A DNA stretch of 64,000 nucleotides. It comes from Burkholderia stabilis (GTDB lineage: Bacteria; Pseudomonadota; Gammaproteobacteria; Burkholderiales; Burkholderiaceae). The notes under the pieces are model-generated. The model ran no database searches and was not told the origin of the DNA. It worked only from the letters and a program-made list of their open reading frames with translations. Location: assembly GCF_001742165.1 (NCBI RefSeq), contig NZ_CP016443.1:2914001-2978000 (forward strand), written 5' to 3'. Below are positions 9,174-18,763 of the stretch, in pieces. The position numbers and the translations under genes were made by a program. Within the stretch, counting starts at the first letter, position 1, and each line of letters starts with the position of its first letter.

Positions 9174-10232
9174 ATGAAGAAGATGGTGGCGGCGGCGCTG
9201 ATCGGCGCGCTTTCGGGGGCCGCGCACGCGCAGTCCAGTGTGACGCTGTTCGGCCGGATCGGCGGCGGCGTGCGCTGGGTCAACGGGTTGCCGGGTGGCA
9301 GTCAGGTCGGCTTCAACAACAACATCATCGCGGGCAACGAGTTCGGCATTCGCGGCAAGGAGGATCTCGGCGGCGGGCTGAAGGCGCTGTTCGTGCTCGA
9401 CAGTGCGTTCAACAGCGGCACCGGCGCGGTGAAGACGGCCGGCACGCTGTTTTCGCAGGCGGCGTACGTCGGCCTGTCGGGCGATTTCGGGCGTGTGACG
9501 CTCGGCCGCCAGTTCAATGCGGCCGAGGATCTCGGCATCGCGCTCGATCCGCTCGGCGGTCGCGGACAGTCGCTCTCGGTCGAGCCGGGCGTGCTGTTCG
9601 ACGGCAACTTCTTCACGCTCGATTCTCGTTTCAACAACACGATCAAGTATCTCGGGCAGGCCGGCGGGCTGCGGGTCGGCGCGAGCTATTCGCCGGGCGG
9701 CGTCGCGGGCGCGTCGCGTGCGGGCACCAGCTATTCGGTAGCCGCGATGTATACGCTGGCCGATCTGATGGGTGGCGCGTCGTATGCGAAAACGTACAGC
9801 CCGGACGGCACGCAGTCGGCGCAGACGATCCAGGCGGGCGGCACGCTGCAGCTCGGCCGCGCACGCTTCTACGCGAGCTATGCGTCGCTGAACGTGACCG
9901 CGAACAAGGCCGGTGCGCCGTCGCGGCGCGACGACATCCCGTCGTTCGGCGTCGTCGTGCAGCCGGTGCCGTCGGTGCAGTTGAGCGCGGCCGCGTTCTA
10001 CGACCGGGCGCGCAATCTCGGCAATGCGTCGGGCGCGGATGGTCACAAGCTGACGACCTATGCGATCGCCGAGTACTTCCTGTCGAAGCGCACCGAGCTG
10101 TATGCCGAAGTCGATCGCAACGGGATGACCGGCGCATACATGCGCGACCCGGCGACGATCGCGGCGTTGAACCTGCGGCGCGGCGCGAGCGCGACGACCG
10201 GCGTGTCGATCGGCCTGATGACGCAGTTCTGA
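9174..10232 (+). CDS. Outer-membrane porin (Gram-negative general porin family)
   Basis: A 352-residue porin. Signal peptide residues 1-20 end in AHA-Q, then QSSVTLFGRIGGGV, the usual first strand. Typical internal motifs are GIRGKEDLGGGLKALFVLDSAF and YVGLSGDFGRVTLGRQF, and the C-terminus is VSIGLMTQF with a terminal Phe. GGAGGAG precedes the ATG. It lies 105 bp after the MFS gene and may give the same substrate entry across the outer membrane. Confidence 0.93.
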   Translation: MKKMVAAALIGALSGAAHAQSSVTLFGRIGGGVRWVNGLPGGSQVGFNNNIIAGNEFGIRGKEDLGGGLKALFVLDSAFNSGTGAVKTAGTLFSQAAYVGLSGDFGRVTLGRQFNAAEDLGIALDPLGGRGQSLSVEPGVLFDGNFFTLDSRFNNTIKYLGQAGGLRVGASYSPGGVAGASRAGTSYSVAAMYTLADLMGGASYAKTYSPDGTQSAQTIQAGGTLQLGRARFYASYASLNVTANKAGAPSRRDDIPSFGVVVQPVPSVQLSAAAFYDRARNLGNASGADGHKLTTYAIAEYFLSKRTELYAEVDRNGMTGAYMRDPATIAALNLRRGASATTGVSIGLMTQF

Positions 10233-10271
10233 GGTTTTCTTCAATGGCTTTTTCCGGAGTGTGATTCGATC

Positions 10272-10661
10272 ATGCGTACTTCATCCCGACTTCTCGCGGG
10301 GCTGCTGACGGCTGCGTGCTGCACCGTCGCCGCCCATGCGCAATCCGACGCCGCGAGCGCGGCGGCGCCGTCGTCGATGCCCGTGCAGGAATCCGCGCAG
10401 GCAACCGCGTCGCCCGGCCTGTCGCCGGCTCAACGCAAGGCAGCCGACCGCAAGCTGCAACGCCGCGTCAGCTCGGCGCTCGCGCGCACCAGAAACCTGA
10501 ACGCGACGCGCATCCTCGTGCGGGCGCGCGACGGCGTCGTGACGCTGGCCGGCTCGGTCACCGATACGAACCAGGTGAATCTCGCGGCAGCGGTCGCGCG
10601 GCGCGTCGACGGTGTCGCGTCGGTGTCGAACCTGTTGCGAATCGATGGTCAGCAGCCCTGA
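10272..10661 (+). CDS. BON-domain periplasmic protein
   Basis: A 129-residue exported protein. Residues 1-24 form a signal peptide ending AHA-Q, then an Ala/Ser-rich linker, then one BON domain (about 60-126) with RNLNATRILVRARDGVVTLAGSVTD and a VDGVASVSNLLRI ending. BON domains bind phospholipid or other envelope surfaces, and OsmY is a relative. It lies 39 bp downstream of the porin on the same strand. Its role here is unknown. Confidence 0.85.
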   Translation: MRTSSRLLAGLLTAACCTVAAHAQSDAASAAAPSSMPVQESAQATASPGLSPAQRKAADRKLQRRVSSALARTRNLNATRILVRARDGVVTLAGSVTDTNQVNLAAAVARRVDGVASVSNLLRIDGQQP

Positions 10662-10708
10662 TTGCGGGGCGTGGCCCCATTCATTTATTCACTACGAGGC
10701 ATGACTCG

Positions 10709-12049
10709 ATGCGATTCGATCGACGCTTTACGACGACCCGGTACACCCGCCGGATCGCCGGCACCTTCGTGCTCGCCGGCGGGCTCGCGCTCGCCGCAAC
10801 TGCACTTGCAGCACCCGCCGCGCCCGATGTTGCCGCGCCGGGCGTGATGCAGGGCTTTCCGCCGCCGGCCGACCAGGTCGTCAGCAAGGCGAATGCGTTC
10901 ACGCCGGCGCGGCTGCGCTGGGCGCTGAGCAACACGCGGATGCTCGCGCCGACGGCCGGCATCCGGCACGCGGCCACGCCGATGCCGTTACCCGAGCAAC
11001 CGGTGTCCGGTCTCGACGCGCTGCCCGTCACGATCGGCGGCGAAACGCTGGCGCTCGACGCGTACCTGCGCGCGACCCATACCGACGGCTTCATCGTCGT
11101 GCAGCGCGGCCGGATCGTCTACGAGCGGTATTTCGACGGCTTCCGGCCCGATCAGCAGCACGCATGGGCGTCGATGACGAAATCCGTGACGGGCCTGCTG
11201 GCCGCGCAGATGGTCGAATCCGGCGTGCTCGACGCGAGTGCGCCGCTGTCGCGCGCCGTGCCGGAACTGGCCGACACGCCGTTCGGCAGCGCGACGCTGC
11301 AGCAGAACCTGGACATGGAAGTGCCCACGGCCTACGCGCCCGGCGTGCCGCCCGATCTCGGCCTGTTCGGCGCCGTCGGGCTGGTGCCGCGCCGCGAAGG
11401 CGCACCGGCCAGCATCGTCGACTTCCTGCAAACCGTGCGGCGCGTGCCGGACGTGGCGCCGGGCAGCCTGTGGTTCTACCAGAACGGCTCGCCGGAAGCT
11501 GTCGCATGGGCGATGCAGCGCGCGACGGGACAGTCGTGGAGCGCGCTGGTCGAGCGGTGGCTGTGGCGCGATTTCGCGGAAGACGACGCGTACGTCGCGG
11601 TGGACCGCAACGCGATGGCGATGGCGAGCGGCGGGTTCTACACGACGCTGCGCGATGCCGCGCGCTTTGCGGAACGCGTGCGTACCGGGTTCGGCGGCGC
11701 GCCGGGCACGTTGCCCGCCGCGACGATTCGCGCGGCGCTGCGGCCTGTGCACAACGCGGACTTGTTTGCGAAAGGAAATGCCGTGCCTGGCCGCGACGGC
11801 TTCACATACCGGGACTACTGGTATCAGGTGAACGATGGTGACGGTTCCTTCGCCGCATCAGGGCGCTTCGGCCAGTCGATCCTCGTCGATCCGAAGGCCG
11901 CGCTGACAATCGTCAAGTTCTCGTCGTCGCCTGACTTCGCACCGCGCGCGCTTGATGCGAAGACCGATGCATTGCGGCCGCGCGCCGCGCTCGAACGCGG
12001 CGACGCGCTGAGCATGGTCGCGCACGCGCTCGCCGAGCGGCTGCGGTAA
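10709..12049 (+). CDS. Exported serine hydrolase (beta-lactamase/class C family)
   Basis: A 446-residue protein with a cationic N-terminus and a hydrophobic export segment (about 16-36). The penicillin-binding fold is shown by SMTK (Ser155-Lys158, the SxxK nucleophile and base) and a YQN triad (257-259) equivalent to YxN, followed by SPEAVAWAMQRATG. Family members include esterases, 6-aminohexanoate-dimer hydrolases and peptidases, so the substrate is open. GAGG at 10696-10699 supports the ATG at 10709. There is no clear terminator after it beyond a GC hairpin without a T run. Confidence 0.85.
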   Translation: MRFDRRFTTTRYTRRIAGTFVLAGGLALAATALAAPAAPDVAAPGVMQGFPPPADQVVSKANAFTPARLRWALSNTRMLAPTAGIRHAATPMPLPEQPVSGLDALPVTIGGETLALDAYLRATHTDGFIVVQRGRIVYERYFDGFRPDQQHAWASMTKSVTGLLAAQMVESGVLDASAPLSRAVPELADTPFGSATLQQNLDMEVPTAYAPGVPPDLGLFGAVGLVPRREGAPASIVDFLQTVRRVPDVAPGSLWFYQNGSPEAVAWAMQRATGQSWSALVERWLWRDFAEDDAYVAVDRNAMAMASGGFYTTLRDAARFAERVRTGFGGAPGTLPAATIRAALRPVHNADLFAKGNAVPGRDGFTYRDYWYQVNDGDGSFAASGRFGQSILVDPKAALTIVKFSSSPDFAPRALDAKTDALRPRAALERGDALSMVAHALAERLR

Positions 12050-12529
12050 CACCCTCCGCGCGCCCGCGCACCCGCGCGGGTCAGCGCGCGATCTGCCGGT
12101 TCCCGCGCGTATCCCGCAGCGCGCGGCGCGCGTTGACCGCGGTTCAATCGACCACCATCACCGTGCGCACCAACCCGTTCGACGCCGCGCTGCGGCGACC
12201 GATGCACGGGCCATCAGGGAAAACCGCATAGGCGCCTCACGCGTCGCCGTTTCGTCAGCTTGCTTACGCGAGCCATTCACGTCTGAGCAAAGCGCGCCGC
12301 GTCCGGCGGACCTGCGCGCTTTCGTTTCTCTTGCGGGCACACGCGTGCCCCGCGCCTTTCCCCTCCATTCGATTTTCAACTGCCGACCAGTTGAACATTT
12401 CATTTCTTGATGTGATTGCGGCTGGATACCATCCAGCGACTGTCTATACAACCCGATCGGGATGCATGGGCAGCACCGACAAAACACAACACAACATCGA
12501 TGAGCAGGTTTGGAGAGGAGATGACGGAG
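12050..12529. other. 480-bp intergenic region upstream of the second porin operon
   Basis: No gene is seen. It starts with GC-rich dyads just after the serine hydrolase stop (a possible weak terminator without a T run), then passes into an AT-richer stretch around 12370-12500 that probably carries the promoter of the porin/symporter/amidohydrolase genes. Confidence 0.5.
12421..12450. promoter_or_regulatory. Candidate operator dyads before the porin operon
   Basis: A perfect 7-bp inverted repeat GCTGGAT/ATCCAGC with a 3-bp spacer (12421-12437) is followed closely by TGTCTATACA (12441-12450), a near-palindrome of the kind bound by GntR/HutC-like repressors. Both lie about 80-110 bp before the porin start. 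No regulator gene is adjacent. Confidence 0.35.
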
Positions 12530-13657
12530 ATGGTGCGAATGAAGGCTGGTAAAACGGGCGCCGCATGCGTGAGCGCGGCTGTCGCGATGCTGTTCGCGGG
12601 CACCGCGCACGCGCAGTCGACGGTGACGTTGTACGGGATCGTCGATGCGGGTGTGACCTACACGAACAACGCGAAGGGGCATGCGCTGTGGCAGTTCACG
12701 GGCGGCAACGAATCGGGCCCGCGCTGGGGGCTGATCGGCTCCGAGGATCTCGGCGGCGGCCTGAAGGCGAACTTCCGGCTCGAGAACGGCTTCAACGTCG
12801 CGAACGGCGCGCTCGGGCAGGGCGGCCGGATGTTCGGGCGTTCGGCGTGGGTCGGCCTGAGCGGCGCGAACTGGGGCGCGGTGACGCTCGGCCGCCAGTA
12901 CAACTCGACGCAGGACATCCTCGGCTCGCTGCAGATGAGCAGCTTCCTCGCGCAATACTCGACGCACCCGTTCGACAACGACGACATCAACAACACCTTC
13001 CGTCTCAACAACGCGGTGAAGTACGTGTCGCCGACGATCGCGGGCCTGCAGGCGAACCTCGTGTACGGCTTCTCGAACTCGACCGGCTTCGCGAACGACA
13101 ACAGCTGGAGCGCGGGCGTCACGTACGTGAACGGGCCACTCAACGCGGGCGCCGCGTATGCGCGCGTGAATCATCCGGCGAGCAGCGCGGCGGGCGCGGT
13201 TGCGTCCGACAACTACTACCCGTCGTCGGCGTCGGTGTTCGGCGCGGGCATGTCGAGCGCGGTGCGCCAGCAGATCTGGGGCGCGGGCGGCAGCTACGCG
13301 ATCGGGCAGGCGACGCTCGGCCTGTTGTACACGGGCTCGAACTTCGGGCAGGCAACGGGCGGCGCGCTGCGCTTCAACAACTACGAAGGCAGCCTGCGCT
13401 ACATGGTGACGCCCGCGCTGATGGCCGCGGCCGGCTACACCTATACGAAGGTCGCGCGCGGCGGCGACAGCGGCCACTATCAGCAGGTGTCGGCCGGCGT
13501 GCAGTACCTGCTGTCCAAGCGCACCGACGTGTACGTGAACGGCTTCTACCAGAAGGCGTCGTCGTCCGTCGGCCAGGCGTGGATCGACGGCACGGACAGC
13601 CCGTCGTCGACGACGTCGCAGGTGGCGGTGGTGGTCGGCATCCGCCAGAAGTTCTGA
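12530..13657 (+). CDS. Outer-membrane porin (Gram-negative general porin family)
   Basis: About 375 residues. A signal peptide ends in TAHA-Q, followed by STVTLYGIVDAGVTY, the first strand. WGLIGSEDLGGGLKANFRLENGF and AWVGLSGANWGAVTLGRQYN are standard porin motifs, and the C-terminus ends in GIRQKF. Several in-frame ATGs exist (12500, 12521, 12530, 12539). AGGAG at 12516-12520 best fits 12530, and GGAG at 12526-12529 fits 12539, so the start is uncertain by a few residues. It heads a run with DUF3311, symporter and amidohydrolase genes. Confidence 0.92.
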   Translation: MVRMKAGKTGAACVSAAVAMLFAGTAHAQSTVTLYGIVDAGVTYTNNAKGHALWQFTGGNESGPRWGLIGSEDLGGGLKANFRLENGFNVANGALGQGGRMFGRSAWVGLSGANWGAVTLGRQYNSTQDILGSLQMSSFLAQYSTHPFDNDDINNTFRLNNAVKYVSPTIAGLQANLVYGFSNSTGFANDNSWSAGVTYVNGPLNAGAAYARVNHPASSAAGAVASDNYYPSSASVFGAGMSSAVRQQIWGAGGSYAIGQATLGLLYTGSNFGQATGGALRFNNYEGSLRYMVTPALMAAAGYTYTKVARGGDSGHYQQVSAGVQYLLSKRTDVYVNGFYQKASSSVGQAWIDGTDSPSSTTSQVAVVVGIRQKF

Positions 13658-13696
13658 TGTTCTGATGCGTACGCGCGTCTTCCGGAGGAGGCACTC

Positions 13697-13909
13697 ATGA
13701 AATTCAAACTGTTGCTGGCGGCGCTGCCGTTCGTCGGGATGTATGCAGGCGGCTCGATCGCCGAGGTGAAACCGCTGCTGTTCGGGCTGCCGTTCCTGCT
13801 CGTCTGGAACCTCGCCTGGATGGCGGCGACCGCCGCGATCCTCGCGATCCTGTTCGTTCTCGACGAGCGCGACGCGGCCCGCGACGGCCGCACGGGAGAC
13901 GCGCGATGA
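13697..13909 (+). CDS. DUF3311 small membrane protein
   Basis: A 70-residue protein with two hydrophobic helices (about 3-20 and 28-54) and a charged C-terminus. It matches the DUF3311 pattern of a small partner encoded directly before sodium/solute symporters. Its last codons overlap the symporter start by 4 bp (ATGA), so the two are translationally coupled. GGAGGAG precedes the ATG. It is probably an accessory subunit of the transporter, with function unproven. Confidence 0.85.
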   Translation: MKFKLLLAALPFVGMYAGGSIAEVKPLLFGLPFLLVWNLAWMAATAAILAILFVLDERDAARDGRTGDAR

Positions 13910-15384
13910 ACGCATCGATCATCATCATCGCGGCGTTCGCCGTGTTCGCGCTGGCGATCGGCGTGATGGCGCGCCGCGGCCGCAAACTCACGCTCGAGCA
14001 GTGGGCGGTCGGCGGGCGCGGCTTCGGCTCGCTGCTCACGTTCCTGCTGATGGCCGGCGAGGCGTTCTCGACGTTCTCGTTTCTCGGCGCGAGCGGCTGG
14101 ACCTACAGCAAGGGCGTGCCGGCGTTCTACATCCTGTCGTACGGCTGCCTCGCGTTCGTGATCGGCTACTGGATGCTGCCCGCGGTCTGGCGCTACGCGA
14201 AGGAACGCGGGCTCGTGTCGTTCGCCGATTATTTCGCGTCGAAGTACGACAGCCGCGCGATCGGCGTGCTGGTCTCGATCGTCGCGGTGTTCGCGATGGT
14301 GTCGCTGCTGATGATCCAGCTGCGCGGGCTCGGCGTGATCGTGTCGGAGATGTCGTACGGGGTGATTCCGCAATCGGCCGCGATCTGGATCGCCGCGACG
14401 CTGATGGCCGTCTACATGGTCGTGTCGGGCATCCACGGCTCGGCGAGCATCGCGATCGTCAAGGACGTGCTGATCCTCGCGATCGCGATCTTCCTGGGCC
14501 TGTACCTGCCGATGCATTACTACGGCGGGCTCGGCGAGATGTTCGCGAAGATCGAGGCCGCGCACCCCGAACTGCTGCGCATGCCCGAGCACGGCTTCAA
14601 CCTGAGCTGGTACAACTCGACGATCCTGCTCACGTCGCTCGGCTACTACCTGTATCCGCACGGCTTCACCGCGATCTACGTCGCGAAGGACGAACGCGCG
14701 CTGCGCCGCAACGTGATACTGATGCCGCTGTACCAGGTGCTGATTGCGTTCCTGTTCCTCGTCGGCTTCGCGGCCGTGATGACCGTGCACGGGCTCGAAG
14801 GCGCGCAGACCGATCTCGCGCTGCTGCGCCTCGTGAAGCAGACGTTCCCCGCGTGGTTCGTGGGCATCGTCGGCGGCACCGGGTTGCTGACCGCGCTGGT
14901 GCCGGGCTCGCTGATCATGCTGAATGCATCGACGACGATCGCGCGCAACATCTACCGCGAAGGCTTCGCACCGAACGCGACCGACCGCGAGGTCACGCGC
15001 GTCGCGCGGATCGCCTTGCCGATCTTCACGCTGGTCGTCGTCTATTTCGTGCTGCGCGGCGGCGCGACCTTCGTCACGCTCGCGATCTTCTCGTCGAGCC
15101 TGCTCACGCAGCTCGTGCCGATGCTCGCATCGAGCTTCCTGAAGCGACCGTTCGGCACGCGTGAAGGCGCGTTCGCGGGCATCGCGACCGGCGCGATCGT
15201 GATCGCGATGACGAACTACTATGGCGTGACGCTCGCGTCGCTGTTTCCGGGCGCATCGAACACGCTGACGTCGATCAACCCGGGGCTCGTTGCGCTCGCG
15301 GTGAACGCGGTGGTGTTCGTCGCGATCAGCGCGGTGCAGCGCAAGCTGAAGGCGCGCATCGCGACGCCGGTCGGCTCCGCGTGA
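13906..15384 (+). CDS. Sodium:solute symporter (SSS family)
   Basis: A 492-residue permease with about 13 membrane segments. EQWAVGGRGFGSLLTFLLMAGEAFSTFSFLGASGWTY is the typical SSS N-terminal region, and GLLTALVPGSLIMLNASTTIARNIYR matches the conserved helix 8-9 region. It couples solute uptake to sodium. With DUF3311 it resembles the MctP type of organic-acid permease. The next gene is an amidohydrolase, so the solute may be a nitrogen heterocycle or amide that the enzyme opens (inference). Confidence 0.9.
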   Translation: MNASIIIIAAFAVFALAIGVMARRGRKLTLEQWAVGGRGFGSLLTFLLMAGEAFSTFSFLGASGWTYSKGVPAFYILSYGCLAFVIGYWMLPAVWRYAKERGLVSFADYFASKYDSRAIGVLVSIVAVFAMVSLLMIQLRGLGVIVSEMSYGVIPQSAAIWIAATLMAVYMVVSGIHGSASIAIVKDVLILAIAIFLGLYLPMHYYGGLGEMFAKIEAAHPELLRMPEHGFNLSWYNSTILLTSLGYYLYPHGFTAIYVAKDERALRRNVILMPLYQVLIAFLFLVGFAAVMTVHGLEGAQTDLALLRLVKQTFPAWFVGIVGGTGLLTALVPGSLIMLNASTTIARNIYREGFAPNATDREVTRVARIALPIFTLVVVYFVLRGGATFVTLAIFSSSLLTQLVPMLASSFLKRPFGTREGAFAGIATGAIVIAMTNYYGVTLASLFPGASNTLTSINPGLVALAVNAVVFVAISAVQRKLKARIATPVGSA

Positions 15385-15494
15385 CAGCGGCTGCTTCATG
15401 ACGCCGTTCGCAGTCGAGCCGCCGGGCAGCCGCCTGGCGGCTTTGTCGTTCGACGGCTGACCGATTCATTCGAACCCAAACAGGACAATACGCG

Positions 15495-16967
15495 ATGACT
15501 ACCGAGGAAAAACACGACGACAGGCGCGAAGCGATCGACACGCTGATCGCGAACGGCTGCGTGATCACGATGGACCCGCAACGGCGCGTGATCGAGAACG
15601 GTGCGGTTGCCGTGAAGGGCGATCGCATCGTCGCCGTGGGCGGCACCGATGAACTGCAGGCGCGCTACCGCGCCGCGCGCACGATCGACGCGCGCCGCAA
15701 GGCCGTGCTGCCGGGCCTGATCGATGCGCACGCGCACGCGGGCCATGCGATGCTGCGCACGATCGGCGGCGCCGACGGCGATGCATGGTCCGCCGCGGCC
15801 GAGACGATCTACACGCGCGCGTCGGACGAGGCGTTCTGGGAAACCGAATCGCATCTCGCCGCGCTGGAACGGCTGAAGGCCGGCGTGACGACCGGCGTGT
15901 CGCTGCTCGGCGGCGGCAACTCGATCATGCGCGTCGACGATCCGGTCTACGCGCGGCGCCATTGCGACGCGGTCGTGCGCACCGGCACACGCTCGATCGT
16001 CGCGGTCGGCCCGTCGCGTCCGCCCGCACCGCGAGCGTACACGCGCCACACGCCGGACGGCAGCGACACGCGCGACATCGATTTCGACACGATGGCCGAC
16101 GTGTGCGAAGAGATCATCGACACCTGCCACGGCGATGCCGACGGCCGGATCCGGATCGCGCTCACGCTGCCCGTGTACGGCCCCGAGCACGATCCGGAAC
16201 TCGCGCAGTACGAGCGCGCGTTCCGCGAGCAGGCCGCGCGTTACGGCGCGCTCGCGCGCGAGCGCGGGCTCACGTTCACGCAGGACGGCCATCGCGCCGG
16301 CACGCTCGCATTCGCGCATCGCGAGCTCGGGCTGCTCGGCCCGACGTCGTTCATGTCGCACAGCATCGACCTGACCGACGACGACATCGCGGCATGCGTG
16401 GAGACGGGCACCGCGATCGTGCACAACCCGAGCGCGATCATGTCGATCATCGGGCGCTGCCCGGTGCCCGAGCTGATCGATGCGGGCGTGACGGTGGCGA
16501 TCGCGTCGGACGGCGCGGCGCCCGATCGCGGCTACGACATGTTCCGCCACATGTGGCAGTGCATGCACTATCACCGCCGGCACTTCCGCGACCCGGACGT
16601 GCTGCCGCACGGCAAGGTGCTGGAGATGGTGACGATCGACGCGGCGAAGGCGCTGTCGATCGATCACGAGGTCGGTTCGCTCGAAGCAGGCAAGCTTGCC
16701 GACATCATCCTCGTCGACCTGTTCCGCCCGCACATGATGCCGATGAACATGCCCGTGTATCGCGTGACGTGCTTCGCGAATGCGGCCGACGTGTGCATGA
16801 CGATGGTCGGCGGGCGCGTGCTGATGGAGGACCGGCGCGTGCTGTCGGTCGACGAGAACGCGATTCTCGAGCGCGTGATGGAAGTGGCGGAAATCACGAT
16901 GGAACGCAGCGGGTTGCGTCACCTGCTGGACGAACCGGCGACGCTGTGGGGGCGCAGTCACTACTGA
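15495..16967 (+). CDS. Amidohydrolase (TRZ/ATZ, cytosine deaminase-like)
   Basis: A 490-residue metal hydrolase. After a small beta-sandwich, GLIDAHAHAGH gives the HxH ligands His79 and His81. Further features are a QDGHRAG region, MSHSIDLTD for the next His ligand, NPSAIMS, and IASDGAAPDRG with the conserved Asp. The C-terminus has the SLEAGKLADIILVDL sandwich segment. Relatives deaminate or dechlorinate purines, pyrimidines and triazines, and the exact substrate is not readable. It lies 110 bp downstream of the symporter, and a strong terminator follows at 17011-17040. Confidence 0.88.
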   Translation: MTTEEKHDDRREAIDTLIANGCVITMDPQRRVIENGAVAVKGDRIVAVGGTDELQARYRAARTIDARRKAVLPGLIDAHAHAGHAMLRTIGGADGDAWSAAAETIYTRASDEAFWETESHLAALERLKAGVTTGVSLLGGGNSIMRVDDPVYARRHCDAVVRTGTRSIVAVGPSRPPAPRAYTRHTPDGSDTRDIDFDTMADVCEEIIDTCHGDADGRIRIALTLPVYGPEHDPELAQYERAFREQAARYGALARERGLTFTQDGHRAGTLAFAHRELGLLGPTSFMSHSIDLTDDDIAACVETGTAIVHNPSAIMSIIGRCPVPELIDAGVTVAIASDGAAPDRGYDMFRHMWQCMHYHRRHFRDPDVLPHGKVLEMVTIDAAKALSIDHEVGSLEAGKLADIILVDLFRPHMMPMNMPVYRVTCFANAADVCMTMVGGRVLMEDRRVLSVDENAILERVMEVAEITMERSGLRHLLDEPATLWGRSHY

Positions 16968-17010
16968 CCGACCGCTGCGCCGCTGGCGGTTCGCATGACG
17001 ATACGCTGGC

Positions 17011-17040
17011 AAGGCCGGCCCGGTTCGGGCCGGCCTTTTT
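17011..17040 (+). terminator. Rho-independent terminator after the amidohydrolase
   Basis: AAGGCCGGCCCG and its exact complement form a 12-bp stem with a GTT loop, ending in a run of five T residues (17036-17040). It closes the porin/symporter/amidohydrolase run. Confidence 0.9.
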
Positions 17041-17262
17041 GCTTCACGGATGCGTCGCTGAAACGGCTTCGAGTCGAACGGCCCGGCAAGCGGCGGCGGG
17101 GCCGGCACGCGCGTCGGCGGAGACATGGCTGCTGCGGCCGCGTAACGCGACGCTACCTGCACGCGCGTGAGGATTTCGTCAGCATCGGGCAACGCAACAA
17201 TGCCGATGGTTGGCGGTCGGCGGACATGCTAGGATTTCCTTCAAACAACTCCGGAGACTGCT

Positions 17263-17646
17263 ATGCCGTTCATCTGCGAAAACGTTGAATGTCGTGCCGT
17301 ACTGGCTCGCGGGCAGGTCAGGTCCACTCACGAGGACGACGGGTGGTGCTTCTACTGCCCCGATTGCAAGGCCAGGAACGAGTTGAAGGATATCGGCGTG
17401 CCGGGCGGCCCCGTCGAGTTGGTGCAGCCGGACAGATCCAGCCTCCCTCATAAGGTGATTGCAACGGCCCGACCTTTGGAGGACGGCAGATACGCAGCGC
17501 AATTGCGGGTTCAGCGGGCGCTCGGCGTAAAAGGAACATACGCGGCCGAAGAACACTGGGAGCAGCTCGGCGTGTTCCCCGACGCACAGGAAGCCGTCGC
17601 GCATGCGAAGTCGTTCGCAACGGACCTGCTGCAACGAACGGCCTGA
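17263..17646 (+). CDS. Small zinc-ribbon-like hypothetical protein
   Basis: 127 residues, soluble, with no signal peptide. Cysteines 5, 10, 29, 32 and 35 cluster in the first third (WCFYCPDC), suggesting a small metal-binding ribbon. The C-terminal half (about 60-125) is an alpha/beta stretch ending in a helix, FPDAQEAVAHAKSFATDLLQ. GGAG precedes the ATG. I do not recognise the family. It stands alone between a terminator and a converging gene. Confidence 0.7.
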   Translation: MPFICENVECRAVLARGQVRSTHEDDGWCFYCPDCKARNELKDIGVPGGPVELVQPDRSSLPHKVIATARPLEDGRYAAQLRVQRALGVKGTYAAEEHWEQLGVFPDAQEAVAHAKSFATDLLQRTA

Positions 17647-17826
17647 CCGCACGCTTCACGCAGGATGGCGCGATACATCCGGCAATGCGCGGATCGGTAC
17701 GGCATGCACATGACCGTCGATCCGCGCGGCAGCCTGGTGCAACCCGATGGTTGAAACCGGGTGCCGCATCATGCCGGATACCCCGTCAAATACGATGTGA
17801 TCGGCTTGAATTCGATCAGCGTCGAT

Positions 17827-18279
17827 TCACGCGGCACCACTGGCAGCGAGCTTGACGAACAGTCGGGCGGCTTCGTTGCCGTCGGACAAAGCGCGCAGCG
17901 CGAGGGAGAGCGCCAGTTGTGCGTCGTGTGAGGCCGCGCTGCGATCCTGCTCGAAGAGCTTGACGGCGTGGCGCATGTGCTGCGCCGCCTGCGTGTGAAG
18001 TTCGACGGCCGCCGCATGGAGTTTTGCGACGTCGGCGGCATTGGCGCCCGAGCCGGCCGATGGCGCCGCCGGCGTATTGGCACTGTGCGCGCCGGCATCG
18101 TGTGCCTGGTCGATCGCATGCAACGTGTGACCATGAGCCATCATCGCCTGATGTGCGGCATGGGCAAAGTCCTTGCCGTCCTCGAAATGGCGAGACGCCT
18201 CGCGGTGATATCGCGCGGCCTGCTCGTGGTGTGACGCCGCGGCTTCGAGATGCGCTTTCTTGCTGTGCTTCGTGTTCAT
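17827..18279 (-). CDS. His/Ala-rich helical hypothetical protein
   Basis: 150 residues, unusually rich in His and Ala, with repeated pairs such as ASHHEQAARYHREASRHF, HAAHQAMMAHGHTLHAID and LHTQAAQHMRHA. It has no signal peptide or membrane segment. The spacing suggests long amphipathic helices, perhaps a helical bundle that could bind metal through its histidines (inference). Codon use is like its neighbours. I recognise no characterised family. It is monocistronic, divergent from cspA. Confidence 0.7.
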   Translation of the reverse strand: MNTKHSKKAHLEAAASHHEQAARYHREASRHFEDGKDFAHAAHQAMMAHGHTLHAIDQAHDAGAHSANTPAAPSAGSGANAADVAKLHAAAVELHTQAAQHMRHAVKLFEQDRSAASHDAQLALSLALRALSDGNEAARLFVKLAASGAA

Positions 18280-18763
18280 GCCGGCTCCCGTGCAACTTCA
18301 GGACTGACGCGGATGGCGACCGATTCGAAGACACGGCGGCGGGTCGCAGCGACGTTCCAATCTACACGCACTTGCGTGTTCCGTGGCATTTGCGCGTTGC
18401 GGGCATCGGTATCGCGTTCGGGCCGCTTCTCGCGATGGGCTGTTGTCATGACCACATAGTGAGGCACCCGAACAAAACGTCAGCGGGCCTCGCGGGTTCT
18501 CCGGGCCGTGCCGCAAGGAAGACGGCGTTGCGGGGCCACATCGCTTCGCTCGCAAAACAGGCCACCTGGTGAAACAGTTACAAGATTGTTGTTGACGGTG
18601 GTGCTGTCCGGCAGTTAGTGTGCATGGCTGAAGTCCAAGAAGTCCGATTGCTGTTCATCAATTGCTCGCTCCCCCAAGCGGTATTCGTTGTCCTCTCCCT
18701 CCTTGACGCTTCACGCGCTCTTCCACAGAGCAAATCTTCATATTTTTTTCTCAAGGAATCTTC
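18280..18763. other. 484-bp divergent intergenic region (His-rich gene / cspA)
   Basis: No convincing gene is seen. Its right part (about 18660-18763) is AT-richer than the surroundings, with a T-rich run just before the cspA ribosome site. This is consistent with a long 5' leader, which is common in cold-shock mRNAs. Its left part must hold the promoter of the His-rich gene. Confidence 0.45.
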
